Source: Endozoicomonas sp. G2_1
GTDB taxonomy: Bacteria > Pseudomonadota > Gammaproteobacteria > Enterobacterales > Alteromonadaceae
Direction: 5' to 3'
DNA length: 64,000 nucleotides
Assembly: GCF_017744155.1 (NCBI RefSeq)
Contig: NZ_JAGHQT010000003.1
Span: 188,001 to 252,000 of the forward strand
The notes beneath the pieces are model-generated. The model saw only the letters and a program-made list of their open reading frames with translations. It was not told the origin of the DNA and ran no database searches. Numbering within the stretch: position 1 is the first letter of the stretch; every line of letters begins with the position of its first letter. Both the position numbers and the translations under genes were made by a program. This document shows positions 35,064 through 43,866 of the stretch, piece after piece.

Positions 35064-35376
35064 AGGGCGTGTTGATCTTTCAGGATTGTTTTTGCAGCAG
35101 TCTGTTTGGTTTTTATACAAGGCGGAGCAGGTGTCGTGTAGTTGTTCTACACAAATCCTGCGACAACGCGGTAGAAAAGCCAAACAGGCGCTGCCCTGCG
35201 GGTTCATCTAAACGCTCCCTGCTTATTGTTGCCTACAGGAAGTAGGTACTGAGCGATAGCAGGATGCGGTAGCGGTGCTCGGTTTTTACATAGAACGACT
35301 ATGCTACAAGCTGAGCGCCGCGATCAGAAAGCGTTTAGATAGAACAAAATTTAATCTCGAAAGATTAACACGCCCT
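35064..35376. mobile_element. 313-bp terminal-inverted-repeat element without coding capacity
   Basis: The element starts AGGGCGTGTTGATCTTTC (35064-35081) and ends GAAAGATTAACACGCCCT (35359-35376); the ends are inverted repeats with 17 of 18 matches. A second inner inverted repeat, ATCTAAACGCT (35206-35216) against AGCGTTTAGAT (35330-35340), is present. The interior has no reading frame of note, and is GC-richer than the flanks. It fills most of the gap between the nitrilase and peroxiredoxin-like genes. No target-site duplication is obvious. It looks like a non-autonomous (MITE-like) element, unrelated to the 266-bp family. Confidence 0.7.
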
Positions 35377-35469
35377 GATATTACTGAAAGCTTTTATTCT
35401 GTGACAAGGTCTTTAGAGGGTTACGCATTAGAGAAATCGTAAAATAACAAACATTAAACAGGAAAAATT

Positions 35470-36114
35470 ATGCGCAAAATTATTGTTTCATTGCTGGCGT
35501 TTGCTGGTTTAACCATCAGTTTTCTCAGCTATTCAGCACCGGCGAAGTCAATTGCTGAGTCTGCCGAACAGGTCGCGCCATTGCTCAATGGGCAAATGAT
35601 ACCCGATGTAGAAGTGACGACAATTGATGGCGGTAAGGAGTCATTACCTAAATTTTTAGATGGTCAAAAAACCGTCTTGTTTTTCTATCGCGGTGGCTGG
35701 TGTCCGTTTTGTAATACGCAAATGGGTCAGTTAAAAGCGATTGAAGGCCAATTAAAAGCGATGGGCTTTCAATTAGTGGGAGTTTCAACTGACGGCCCTG
35801 CTGATTTGAAGAAGAGCATTGAAAAAATGGATTTAGGCTATCAGTTAGTGTCGGACTTTGACTCTACACTCAGTCAGGCTTTTGGCATCGCGTTTTTTAC
35901 CTCAGAGAAAACAACTAAGCGCTACTTAGCTGGCTTGAATTTAGCCAACCCATTGCAGAAAAATGCTGCTGGTCAAGACCGTTTAGTATTGCCTGCGCCA
36001 GCGGTTTACGTTATCGACAGCAAAGGTTTGGTTCAATTTAACTATGTTAACCCTAACTTTCGCGTCCGTTTAGATGAGCAAGTACTGCTAGCCGCTGCGA
36101 AAGCAGTAAAATAA
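35470..36114 (+). CDS. Exported AhpC/TSA-type peroxiredoxin-like protein
   Basis: A 214-residue thioredoxin-fold protein with a signal peptide (IIVSLLAFAGLTISFLSYSAPA). The redox motif is FYRGGWCPFCNTQM (CPFC), a peroxiredoxin-like/redoxin signature with two cysteines, followed by QLVGVSTDGPADLK and the C-terminal VLPAPAVYVIDSKGLVQFNYVNPN. It likely reduces peroxides or disulfides in the periplasm. AGGA precedes the ATG. It is monocistronic, with an intrinsic terminator after it. Confidence 0.9.
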   Translation: MRKIIVSLLAFAGLTISFLSYSAPAKSIAESAEQVAPLLNGQMIPDVEVTTIDGGKESLPKFLDGQKTVLFFYRGGWCPFCNTQMGQLKAIEGQLKAMGFQLVGVSTDGPADLKKSIEKMDLGYQLVSDFDSTLSQAFGIAFFTSEKTTKRYLAGLNLANPLQKNAAGQDRLVLPAPAVYVIDSKGLVQFNYVNPNFRVRLDEQVLLAAAKAVK

Positions 36115-36151
36115 TCAGAGGCTTCTTAAGCTACTGATAGTTTTATTTCAT

Positions 36152-36189
36152 AAGCCCTGCTTTGTTTAGCGACACCGCTGGGCTTTTTT
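36152..36189 (+). terminator. Intrinsic terminator after the peroxiredoxin-like gene
   Basis: An AAGCCC...GGGCTT stem with additional pairing around the loop is followed by six T residues about 70 bases after the stop codon. Confidence 0.75.
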
Positions 36190-36317
36190 ATGCGCTTAAT
36201 TTGCCGACTAATTCACAGCGTGATACTCTTTGAACAACTTGTATATACAAATTTAATCAGCTTCCCAAATCATTAACCATTTGGTTTTAAAAAAGCTGAA
36301 GCAACAGAGAGCGAATC

Positions 36318-37160
36318 ATGACCTCGAGTTACCAACTTATTCCAGGCTCCGTACCATTGCTAATTAGCATGCCCCACAACGGCCAAGCGATTCCCGGTGA
36401 TATTGCCGCAACCATGACCGACAAAGGGCGTGCAGTACCCGATACCGATTGGTACATGGATGAGCTTTATCAGTTTGCCCAAGAGCTCGGCGCGTATTTG
36501 TTAATTCCCAAATACAACCGTTATGTCATTGACTTAAACCGAGCACCTGACGGTGAAAACTTGTATCCGGGCGCCAATAGCACGGAACTTTGCCCAACCA
36601 CGGCGTTTGATTTATCGCCGTTATATCTCGAAGGCATGCAGCCAGATTCAGCAGAAAATCAGCGTCGAATTGAGCAGTATTGGCAGCCATATCACAGCGC
36701 GCTTGAGCAAACCCTCGACGAGATTAAACAGCGCTTTTCTGGCGCAGTGTTATTGGAAGCGCACTCTATTTTGTCACATGTACCGCGCTTTTTTGACGGG
36801 CAACTGCCGGACTTTAACTTTGGTACCAGCAATGGTGCTAGCTGCAGTGATGAGCTGATTAATCGTGTTAACCAACTTGATTTTTCACCTTACTCAACGG
36901 TGACTAATGGCCGCTTTAAAGGTGGCTACATTACCCGTGCTTACGGCCAACCTGAGCAAAATATTCACGCGGTTCAACTAGAGTTATCGCAAGCAACTTA
37001 TATGAGTGAAGCTGAACTCAGTTATAACCACGAGTTAGCGGCGCAGGTGCAAAAGAAGTTGAAGATGTTAGTGGAGTGTTTGATTGGCTATGGTCATAGT
37101 TTGGCTGATCAACCACACAATCCGCAAAGTGAACAGGAGCGCAATGATGAAACTGTTTAG
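36318..37160 (+). CDS. hutG: N-formylglutamate deformylase
   Basis: A 280-residue enzyme of the N-formylglutamate amidohydrolase family that releases formate and glutamate. PLLISMPHNGQAIP, TDWYMDELYQFAQELGAYLL and NRYVIDLNRAPDG are characteristic; LLEAHSILSHVPRFFDG and the Glu-containing VQLELSQATYM provide metal and substrate ligands. With HutF it forms the deiminase branch of histidine breakdown (formiminoglutamate to formylglutamate to glutamate). The 3' end overlaps the next gene, so the two are an operon. No hutH, hutU, hutI or hutC is in the window. Confidence 0.95.
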   Translation: MTSSYQLIPGSVPLLISMPHNGQAIPGDIAATMTDKGRAVPDTDWYMDELYQFAQELGAYLLIPKYNRYVIDLNRAPDGENLYPGANSTELCPTTAFDLSPLYLEGMQPDSAENQRRIEQYWQPYHSALEQTLDEIKQRFSGAVLLEAHSILSHVPRFFDGQLPDFNFGTSNGASCSDELINRVNQLDFSPYSTVTNGRFKGGYITRAYGQPEQNIHAVQLELSQATYMSEAELSYNHELAAQVQKKLKMLVECLIGYGHSLADQPHNPQSEQERNDETV

Positions 37161-38547
37161 TGCCCGCGTATTAACCGAACAAGGTTGGCAGCAAAACCAG
37201 CTACTGACTATTGAGCAAGGGGTTATTGTTAGTATTGAACCGGGTGTAGCCGCTTCGGCTGATCAAGCAGTTGGTACGGTTATTCCCGGCATGGTCAATT
37301 GTCATTCTCATGCTTTTCAGCGGGCATTTGCCGGTTTTAGTGAATACGCCAGTCAAGACCAAGACAGCTTTTGGAGCTGGCGTAAAATCATGTATCAGTT
37401 TCTCGCTAAATTAACCGCTGACGATGTAGAGCTGATTGCCGAGCAACTTTATATCGAGATGTTGAAAGCTGGTTACACCCGTGTTGCTGAGTTTCACTAC
37501 CTGCACCACAACCTAAATGGTGAACACTATCGCCAACCTGATATGGCGAAGGCGATATTTAGCGCAGCTGCGACTGCGGGTATCGGCCTAACCATGTTAC
37601 CGGTGCTCTACCGCTACAGTGGTTTTGGGCAACAGCCGCCAACTCAAGGTCAGCAGCGCTTTATTCACAGCCTTGAGCAGTTTAATCAATTGGTTTCCGA
37701 TTGTTTTACCCTGACGCAGCAATATAACAATACTAACCTTGGTATTGCGCCACATTCGCTGCGAGCTGTTGATAAAACTTCGTTGCAAACCGCTGTTGAA
37801 CACGTGCGCAGCCTTGACGATAAAGCGCCCATTCATATTCACATTGCCGAGCAACAAAAAGAAGTCGACGATTGTATCGCGCATTATGGTCAGCGCCCAG
37901 TTGAATGGTTATTGGCCAATGCTGAGATCGATCAGCATTGGTGTTTAATTCACGCCACCCATATCAACCCGCAAGAGCGTCGTGGTATTACCGCTTCAGG
38001 GGCTGTCGCAGGTATTTGTCCAACCACAGAAGCTAACTTAGGCGACGGCATTTTTCCAACCCAGGAATTTATCGCCGAAAACGGCTGCTTCGCGATTGGC
38101 TCTGATAGCCACATTTCGGTTAACCCCGTTGAGGAACTGCGTTGGTTGGAATATGCGCAGCGCTTAGTAAAACAGCAGCGTGCAGTATTAGCGACTGAGC
38201 AACAACCGTCGGTAGGTCGCTTTTTGTGGCAAGCTGCGGCATTGGGTGGTGCGCAAAGTTGTGCCGCCAATACCGGCGAAATTAAGGTTGGCAAACAGGC
38301 TGACTTGTTAGTGCTAGACGATGCTAAACTCAATTTGTTTGCCGCCAGCGACCAATATGCGCTCGATAGTTTGATCTTTGCTAGCCAAAACAATTTAGTA
38401 AAAGATGTTATGGTTAATGGTCAATGGGTTGTGGAAAACGGCCAACACATTAGTGAACAATTAACATCAGATGAATCAGATTTGGCTAGTAGTAACAGCA
38501 CTGCTGAGCGCTTTGCAAAGTTGCTAGCGCGTTTGGCCAAAGATTAG
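37147..38547 (+). CDS. hutF: Formimidoylglutamate deiminase
   Basis: About 466 residues from the ATG at 37147. It is an amidohydrolase that converts N-formimino-glutamate to N-formylglutamate and ammonia. Metal ligands are in GMVNCHSHAFQRAFAGF, IHIHIAEQQKEVDDC, WCLIHATHI and FAIGSDSHISVN; WSWRKIMY is a HutF-type word. AGGAG at 37135-37139 lies seven bases before this ATG; ATG 37144 is an alternative. A longer frame from TTG 37084 has no support. The start overlaps hutG by 14 bases, coupling the consecutive pathway enzymes. Confidence 0.95.
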   Translation: MKLFSARVLTEQGWQQNQLLTIEQGVIVSIEPGVAASADQAVGTVIPGMVNCHSHAFQRAFAGFSEYASQDQDSFWSWRKIMYQFLAKLTADDVELIAEQLYIEMLKAGYTRVAEFHYLHHNLNGEHYRQPDMAKAIFSAAATAGIGLTMLPVLYRYSGFGQQPPTQGQQRFIHSLEQFNQLVSDCFTLTQQYNNTNLGIAPHSLRAVDKTSLQTAVEHVRSLDDKAPIHIHIAEQQKEVDDCIAHYGQRPVEWLLANAEIDQHWCLIHATHINPQERRGITASGAVAGICPTTEANLGDGIFPTQEFIAENGCFAIGSDSHISVNPVEELRWLEYAQRLVKQQRAVLATEQQPSVGRFLWQAAALGGAQSCAANTGEIKVGKQADLLVLDDAKLNLFAASDQYALDSLIFASQNNLVKDVMVNGQWVVENGQHISEQLTSDESDLASSNSTAERFAKLLARLAKD

Positions 38548-38589
38548 TGCGTATTGATCTACTTTCACCATGTATAAGTCGGAGTATGA

Positions 38590-39492
38590 ATGTCACAGCA
38601 AGTAAAAGCTGTTACCAAGAAACGCTATCAGCTCAAGCAATCCAACTCCGACAGCCAATTTTTTGATGTGAGCACTCACTTATCTAAAGACGTTTTGGTG
38701 TTAGAAGAACCATTGCAAATATGGCTTAATTATTACGACCCAAAGTGTGCTAATTACCTGCGCAAAAGCCTGACGATTACTATGCGTACACCCAACAATG
38801 ACCGCGCATTGGTTTATGGTTTGTTACTTGCCGAAGGTGTGATTTCAGAAATCAGTCAGGTGCAATCGATAGTCATTGGCAGCGATCAAAACAACACTGA
38901 TCAAGTTAATACTGATCAAGCGTCGGTTGAGGCCAATCAAATTGACGTTACCCTTAGTGCTGAGACAAAACTAGATTGGCGAAGTTTGGAACGACAATTG
39001 GCCAGTCATAGCAGTTGTGGCCTGTGTGGCAAAAGCGCGGTTCAAGCATTGGCGTTAAATCGAGAAACAGTGACTGAAAGTGAACCACTGAGTGTCAGTG
39101 CCAATGAGATTATTCAATTGCCGAATTTATTGCGCGCTCAGCAAGCACTGTTTCAGCAAACCGGCGCAGTCCACGGCGCTGGCTTTTACTGCAACGGCGA
39201 AATGAAAGATGTTCAAGAAGACGTTGGCCGGCATAACGCGGTTGATAAACTTATAGGTCAATTGGTGTTTAGTGGTGAAAATATCAGTGCTGGCGTTTTG
39301 GTGTTAAGTGGCCGAGTCAGTTTCGATTTAATGCAAAAAGCGGTTTTAGCGGGCATTGAAATAATTGTCGCAGTTGGTGCACCATCGAGTTTGGCGTTAT
39401 TAGTGGCTCAGCAGTTTGATCTCACCTTGATTGGCTTTACTCGCACCGAGTGTTTTAATGTTTACCATGGCCATTGGCGAATCAGTGAGTGA
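38590..39492 (+). CDS. fdhD: Formate dehydrogenase accessory sulfurtransferase FdhD
   Basis: A 300-residue protein that passes sulfur from a cysteine desulfurase to the molybdenum cofactor before insertion into formate dehydrogenase-like enzymes. The family motif is present as SSCGLCGKSA (CxxC). TMRTPNNDRALVYGLLLAEGVI, GAVHGAGFYCNGEMKDVQEDVGRHNAVDKLIG and LVLSGRVSFDLMQKAVLAGIEIIVAVGAPS are strongly conserved FdhD segments. It is immediately upstream of a YdeP-type molybdoenzyme, its likely client. Confidence 0.96.
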   Translation: MSQQVKAVTKKRYQLKQSNSDSQFFDVSTHLSKDVLVLEEPLQIWLNYYDPKCANYLRKSLTITMRTPNNDRALVYGLLLAEGVISEISQVQSIVIGSDQNNTDQVNTDQASVEANQIDVTLSAETKLDWRSLERQLASHSSCGLCGKSAVQALALNRETVTESEPLSVSANEIIQLPNLLRAQQALFQQTGAVHGAGFYCNGEMKDVQEDVGRHNAVDKLIGQLVFSGENISAGVLVLSGRVSFDLMQKAVLAGIEIIVAVGAPSSLALLVAQQFDLTLIGFTRTECFNVYHGHWRISE

Positions 39493-39542
39493 GTTGCTTT
39501 TTTGCACAGCACAACATAATTAGGTTTAACGTTAGGTTTTGA

Positions 39543-41861
39543 GTGATGTCATATCGAAAGTATCAGGGTTCAGCCGGTGGCTGGGGGGCACTTGCCAGCA
39601 CAGCTAAACATTTATTGAAAAGCGATAACATAGCGAAAAATATTAAAAATTTGCTTAAAACCAATCAAGATCACGGTTTTGATTGTCCCGGATGTGCTTG
39701 GGGAGAAAAAGACGAACCCGGCCGCTTTCGCTTTTGTGAAAACGGTGCCAAAGCCGTTAACTGGGAAGCCACTGGCCGCCGTATTGGCGCCGAGTTTTTC
39801 AGCCAATACTCAGTATCATGGCTCGATCAGCAAAGTGATTACTTTCTCGAATATCAAGGTCGATTATCTGAACCTCTGCGTTATGATCGTGCCAGCGACA
39901 AATATCTCGCCATTAGCTGGCCTGAGGCATTTGCCCTAATAGCAAAACACCTACAGCAACTTGAAAGCCCAAATCAAGCAGAGTTCTATACCTCAGGGCG
40001 TACCAGTAACGAAGCGGCCTTTTTATATCAATTACTGGTGCGTTTATACGGTACCAATAATTTTCCTGATTGTTCGAATATGTGCCACGAAGCCAGTGGC
40101 GTCGCGCTGAAACAATCGATTGGTGTTGGTAAAGGAACAGTGACATTAGACGATTTTGAGCACGCTGATGCCATTTTTGTCTTTGGTCAAAATCCCGGTA
40201 CCAATCACCCGAGAATGCTCGATACCTTGAGTCAAGCATCGCGCCGTGGCGCAACGATTGTCAGTGTTAATCCATTAAAAGAACGAGGGCTAGAGCGCTT
40301 CACTAATCCGCAATCGGCCACTGAAATGATAACAGGTGGCGCGACCAACATTACCAAGCGTTATTTTACACCGAAGTTAGGCGGTGATATGGCCTTGGTG
40401 CGCGGTATGGTAAAAGTACTCAATGAACGTCATCAAAAAGTGTTGCCGGCCGGCAATCAAGTTTTTGATCTCGATTTTATTGACCAGCATACTCATGGCT
40501 TGCCAGATTATCTTAAGCAAGTCGAGCAAACATCGTGGCAGCACATCACTGATCAATCGGGCTTGTCAAAGGCCGAAATCGTGCAACTCGCCGATATCTA
40601 TCAGGGGGCGCAGCGAGTCATTATTACCTGGGCAATGGGCATCACTCAGCATCAACACTCGGTTGCGACTATTCAAGAGTTTACCAATTTGCAATTGCTT
40701 TTTGGTCAGCTTGGTAAAGTTGGTGCAGGTTTATGCCCAGTGCGCGGGCACTCTAATGTGCAAGGCGATCGCACCATGGGGATTAATGAAAAACCGAGTG
40801 CTGAATTTTTAGCGAAATTAGCTGAAGTTTTTCAGTTTACCCCGCCAAGCGCGCCAGGTCACAATACCGTACAAGCGATTGAAGCGATGCTGGTTGGCAA
40901 GAGTAAAGTTTTTATTGGTTTGGGGGGAAATTTTGTGGCTGCAACCCCAGATACTGACCTTACGCGTCAAGCGCTGTCGAGTTGTCAGTTAACAGTGAGT
41001 ATTGCTACCAAGCTCAATCGCACTCATTTAACCCCAGGGAAAGACTCATTGGTGTTGCCATGTTTAGGTCGTACTGATATTGATATACAACAATCTGGGC
41101 CGCAGCAGGTTACGGTTGAAGATTCTTTCTCTATGGTACATGCTTCGCAAGGCGTGGTTGCCAGTGATACCGGTAATATGCGCTCTGAGCCAGCAATTAT
41201 CGCTGGTATTGGCCAAGCATTGTTTAGTGATAAGCCGTCAATCAGTTCAATTGTCGATTGGCAAGCGTTGGCTGGAGATTACCGCATGATTCGCGAGCTT
41301 ATTGAGCAAGTGATTCCCGGTTTTAACAATTTTAACGACTCGCTCAATCAACCCGGTGGCTTTTACCTTGGCAATAGTGCGGCCCAGCGCCAGTGGCTGA
41401 CGACAACCGGTAAAGCTGAGTTTCAGGCCCATAATTTGCCAATTGATATTGTGCCAGCATCGGTGCGGGCTTTGAGCGACAATCGCATTTTTGTTTTGCA
41501 AACCTTGCGCTCTCACGACCAATATAACACCACCATTTACGGTTTTGAAGACAGGTATCGTGGCATCAGCGGTGAACGCACGATAGTGATGATGAACCCT
41601 GATGACATTCGTGATTTGGGCTTTGAAGCGGGCGATAAAGTTGATTTAGAAGCGCTTTGGCCAGATGCTATTACCCGTAAAGTCGAAGGTTTTAAGCTAG
41701 TTCCTTACGATGTACCGCAAGGCAATTTGGCGGCTTATTTTCCCGAGGCAAACCCTTTAGTGGCATTGGCGCATCGAGGGATCGGTAGCGATACACCAAG
41801 CTCTAAGTCTATTGCGGTTGTGGTATCTCGATATCAAAATACCAGCACTAGAATTGTTTAG
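39543..41861 (+). CDS. FdhF/YdeP family molybdopterin oxidoreductase
   Basis: A 772-residue molybdopterin (bis-MGD type) oxidoreductase of the YdeP family. It begins with the typical YRKYQGSAGGWGALASTAKHLLKSDN and DCPGCAWGE, where a CxxC replaces the usual four-cysteine cluster motif. FYTSGRTSNEAAFLYQL, SNMCHEASGVALKQSIGVGKGTVTLDDFE, GVNPGTNHPRML-like HPRML, and LGRTDIDIQQSGPQQVTVEDSFSMVH are conserved. It has no signal peptide, so it is cytoplasmic. YdeP itself is connected to acid resistance in E. coli; formate activity is unproven. FdhD lies 50 bases upstream. No selenocysteine codon is visible. Confidence 0.93.
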   Translation: MMSYRKYQGSAGGWGALASTAKHLLKSDNIAKNIKNLLKTNQDHGFDCPGCAWGEKDEPGRFRFCENGAKAVNWEATGRRIGAEFFSQYSVSWLDQQSDYFLEYQGRLSEPLRYDRASDKYLAISWPEAFALIAKHLQQLESPNQAEFYTSGRTSNEAAFLYQLLVRLYGTNNFPDCSNMCHEASGVALKQSIGVGKGTVTLDDFEHADAIFVFGQNPGTNHPRMLDTLSQASRRGATIVSVNPLKERGLERFTNPQSATEMITGGATNITKRYFTPKLGGDMALVRGMVKVLNERHQKVLPAGNQVFDLDFIDQHTHGLPDYLKQVEQTSWQHITDQSGLSKAEIVQLADIYQGAQRVIITWAMGITQHQHSVATIQEFTNLQLLFGQLGKVGAGLCPVRGHSNVQGDRTMGINEKPSAEFLAKLAEVFQFTPPSAPGHNTVQAIEAMLVGKSKVFIGLGGNFVAATPDTDLTRQALSSCQLTVSIATKLNRTHLTPGKDSLVLPCLGRTDIDIQQSGPQQVTVEDSFSMVHASQGVVASDTGNMRSEPAIIAGIGQALFSDKPSISSIVDWQALAGDYRMIRELIEQVIPGFNNFNDSLNQPGGFYLGNSAAQRQWLTTTGKAEFQAHNLPIDIVPASVRALSDNRIFVLQTLRSHDQYNTTIYGFEDRYRGISGERTIVMMNPDDIRDLGFEAGDKVDLEALWPDAITRKVEGFKLVPYDVPQGNLAAYFPEANPLVALAHRGIGSDTPSSKSIAVVVSRYQNTSTRIV

Positions 41862-41884
41862 TCGAGTCTAATCGAAAAAAGGCG

Positions 41885-42241
41885 TTAAAGTAGCCCTTGG
41901 TATTCGCCAATTTTAGTGCAAACCTTTTTTAAGTTCACTTGGTGAAAAACTGGGTGAGACTTGTTACCTTCACAGTACGCTTTTTGAAAATCTTTTAGTT
42001 GGCGGCGGCTTTGACTAATTTGACGAATAGTGTTGAGTTCATTACTCGAAAAGCTGTGTTTACCAGCGCTGAGCTCGTCGTAGATTTTACTGGCCTTTAA
42101 TCTTACTTTGGTGTCGGTGGCGTCGCTAAAAAAAGTGAGCACTTGTTCTTTTTGTTGTTCGTACCAAGCAGTGAGCTCTGGCTGTGGGTAGAAATGTAAA
42201 AAGATCGCGGCCGAGACGATTAAGATCAATAATTTTTTCAT
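41885..42241 (-). CDS. Small exported protein of unknown function
   Basis: A 118-residue protein with an N-terminal hydrophobic leader (KKLLILIVSAAIFLHFYP). The rest is helical and charged, with two cysteines near the C-terminus (KAYCEGNK, LKKVCTKIGEY) that could form a disulfide. I do not recognise a family. It converges on the YdeP-type gene and is divergent from ccoG, with a TATAAT sequence in the region between. Confidence 0.7.
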   Translation of the reverse strand: MKKLLILIVSAAIFLHFYPQPELTAWYEQQKEQVLTFFSDATDTKVRLKASKIYDELSAGKHSFSSNELNTIRQISQSRRQLKDFQKAYCEGNKSHPVFHQVNLKKVCTKIGEYQGLL

Positions 42242-42397
42242 GGTTTCACGTATAATGCGTTCGTGACAATAAGTTAGCCCATGTTATCACGTGTGCCACA
42301 GCGCTCAAATAGGTTCTTCATTAAGCCCTTTACAAGCGCGAGTAAGAACTCGGCTGATTTATTGCCTCATGTATCTCATAATTGTTGGGGAACCATT

Positions 42398-43858
42398 GTG
42401 ACATCTGAACAAGAAGCAAAAAAAGCACAGGCAAAAACGGAACAACCCGTTCGCATTCCAGTTAAAAATGTGAAAGTACATCCCGCCAAGAAAGGCAAGG
42501 GCGTTGAAGAGTACAAACCTCGCGATCAAATTTATGTGCGTAAAGTTACGGGCTTTTTCCAAACCCTACGCCGTAAAATGAATTTTGTTTTCTTGTTTAT
42601 GTTTGCCATCCTGCCTTGGTTAACCTACAACGGTAATCAAGCGATTTTATTTGATATCGCCGAGCAGCGCTTTACTCTGTGGGGGCTAACCTTATGGCCA
42701 CAAGATTTAACCTTGCTCGCGTGGTTATTTATGTTGGCGGCATTCTTACTGTTTTTTGTCACGACCTTTTTGGGGCGGGTTTGGTGCGGCTATATGTGTC
42801 CGCAAACCGTGTGGACCTTTATTTTTATCTGGTTTGAAGAGAAAATCGAAGGGACCGCGAATCAGCGCAAAAGGCTAGACGCCCAAAAAATGGATGCCAA
42901 TAAGTTTTGGCGCAAAGCGCTAAAACATTTTTGCTGGCTGTTCTTTGCTTTATTAACGGCATTAACCTTTGTCGGCTACTTTACGCCGATTGCCGAATTG
43001 TTTATCGACTTCTTCACCTTTAACGCGTCAATGGCGGCGGCGTTAACCGTAATCTTTTTTGCCTTTTGTACCTATGGCAACGCCGGTTGGATGCGTGAAG
43101 TGATGTGTTTACATATGTGCCCTTACGCGCGTTTCCAGTCTGCCATGTTTGATAAAGATACCGTAACGGTGACTTATGACTTTCATCGCGGCGAAAGCCG
43201 AGGCCCGAGATCTCGCAAGAAAGACCCGAAAGAGCTCGGTTTAGGCGATTGTATTGACTGTAACTTGTGTGTTCAGGTTTGCCCAACTGGCATTGATATT
43301 CGCAACGGCCTGCAATACGAGTGCATTAACTGTGGTGCTTGTGTCGACGCTTGTGATGGCGTGATGGATAAGATGGGGTATGAAAAAGGCCTGATTCGCT
43401 ACACTACTGAGCACGATTTAGAAGGTAAAAAAGTACACCTAGTGCGTTCAAAATTGATTGGCTACGGCATAGTATTAGTGATTATGACGGCCCTGTTAGG
43501 GTGGGAAATTTCAAATCGCGTGCCGGTTGGTTTAGACATTATTCGCGACCGCAACGCTTTGGCTCGTGAGAATATCAACGGTGAAGTTGAGAATGTTTAT
43601 ACGTTGAAAATTCTCAATAAATCACAAACCGACAATGTTTATCGCTTATCGGTGAAAGGCTTAGAAAACGCCAGATGGATTGGCGACCAAGAGGTCTTGA
43701 TTAAGGGCGCAGCGGTTTATACCTTGCCAATTAGTATTGCTGTTGACCCGTATGATCTCAAAGCCTACATGACCGAAATTACCTTTGTTATTGAACAAGT
43801 TGAACCTGAAGCAGATGTTGTTTTTGAACATGAAAGTCGCTTTTTCAATAAGCGTTAG
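42398..43858 (+). CDS. ccoG: Cytochrome c oxidase accessory protein CcoG
   Basis: About 486 residues from the GTG at 42398. CcoG (RdxA/FixG) is a membrane ferredoxin-like protein needed to assemble the copper centre of cbb3-type oxidase. Membrane helices occur at about residues 50-70, 105-125, 165-185 and 200-220 and near 350; VWCGYMCPQTVWTFIFIW is a family hallmark. Two 4Fe-4S motifs are in CIDCNLCVQVCP and CINCGACVDACD, followed by a C-terminal Ig-like domain. I chose this start because GGGGAA stands six bases before it and the family begins here; the ATG at 42281 would add 39 atypical residues. It is probably co-transcribed with srkA. Confidence 0.95.
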   Translation: MTSEQEAKKAQAKTEQPVRIPVKNVKVHPAKKGKGVEEYKPRDQIYVRKVTGFFQTLRRKMNFVFLFMFAILPWLTYNGNQAILFDIAEQRFTLWGLTLWPQDLTLLAWLFMLAAFLLFFVTTFLGRVWCGYMCPQTVWTFIFIWFEEKIEGTANQRKRLDAQKMDANKFWRKALKHFCWLFFALLTALTFVGYFTPIAELFIDFFTFNASMAAALTVIFFAFCTYGNAGWMREVMCLHMCPYARFQSAMFDKDTVTVTYDFHRGESRGPRSRKKDPKELGLGDCIDCNLCVQVCPTGIDIRNGLQYECINCGACVDACDGVMDKMGYEKGLIRYTTEHDLEGKKVHLVRSKLIGYGIVLVIMTALLGWEISNRVPVGLDIIRDRNALARENINGEVENVYTLKILNKSQTDNVYRLSVKGLENARWIGDQEVLIKGAAVYTLPISIAVDPYDLKAYMTEITFVIEQVEPEADVVFEHESRFFNKR

Positions 43859-43866
43859 AGGTAATT

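Noticed and set aside
39660-39720. Possible selenocysteine or frameshift in the YdeP-type enzyme
   Set aside because: The frame is continuous over 772 codons and the family normally has CxxC here, so nothing is broken.
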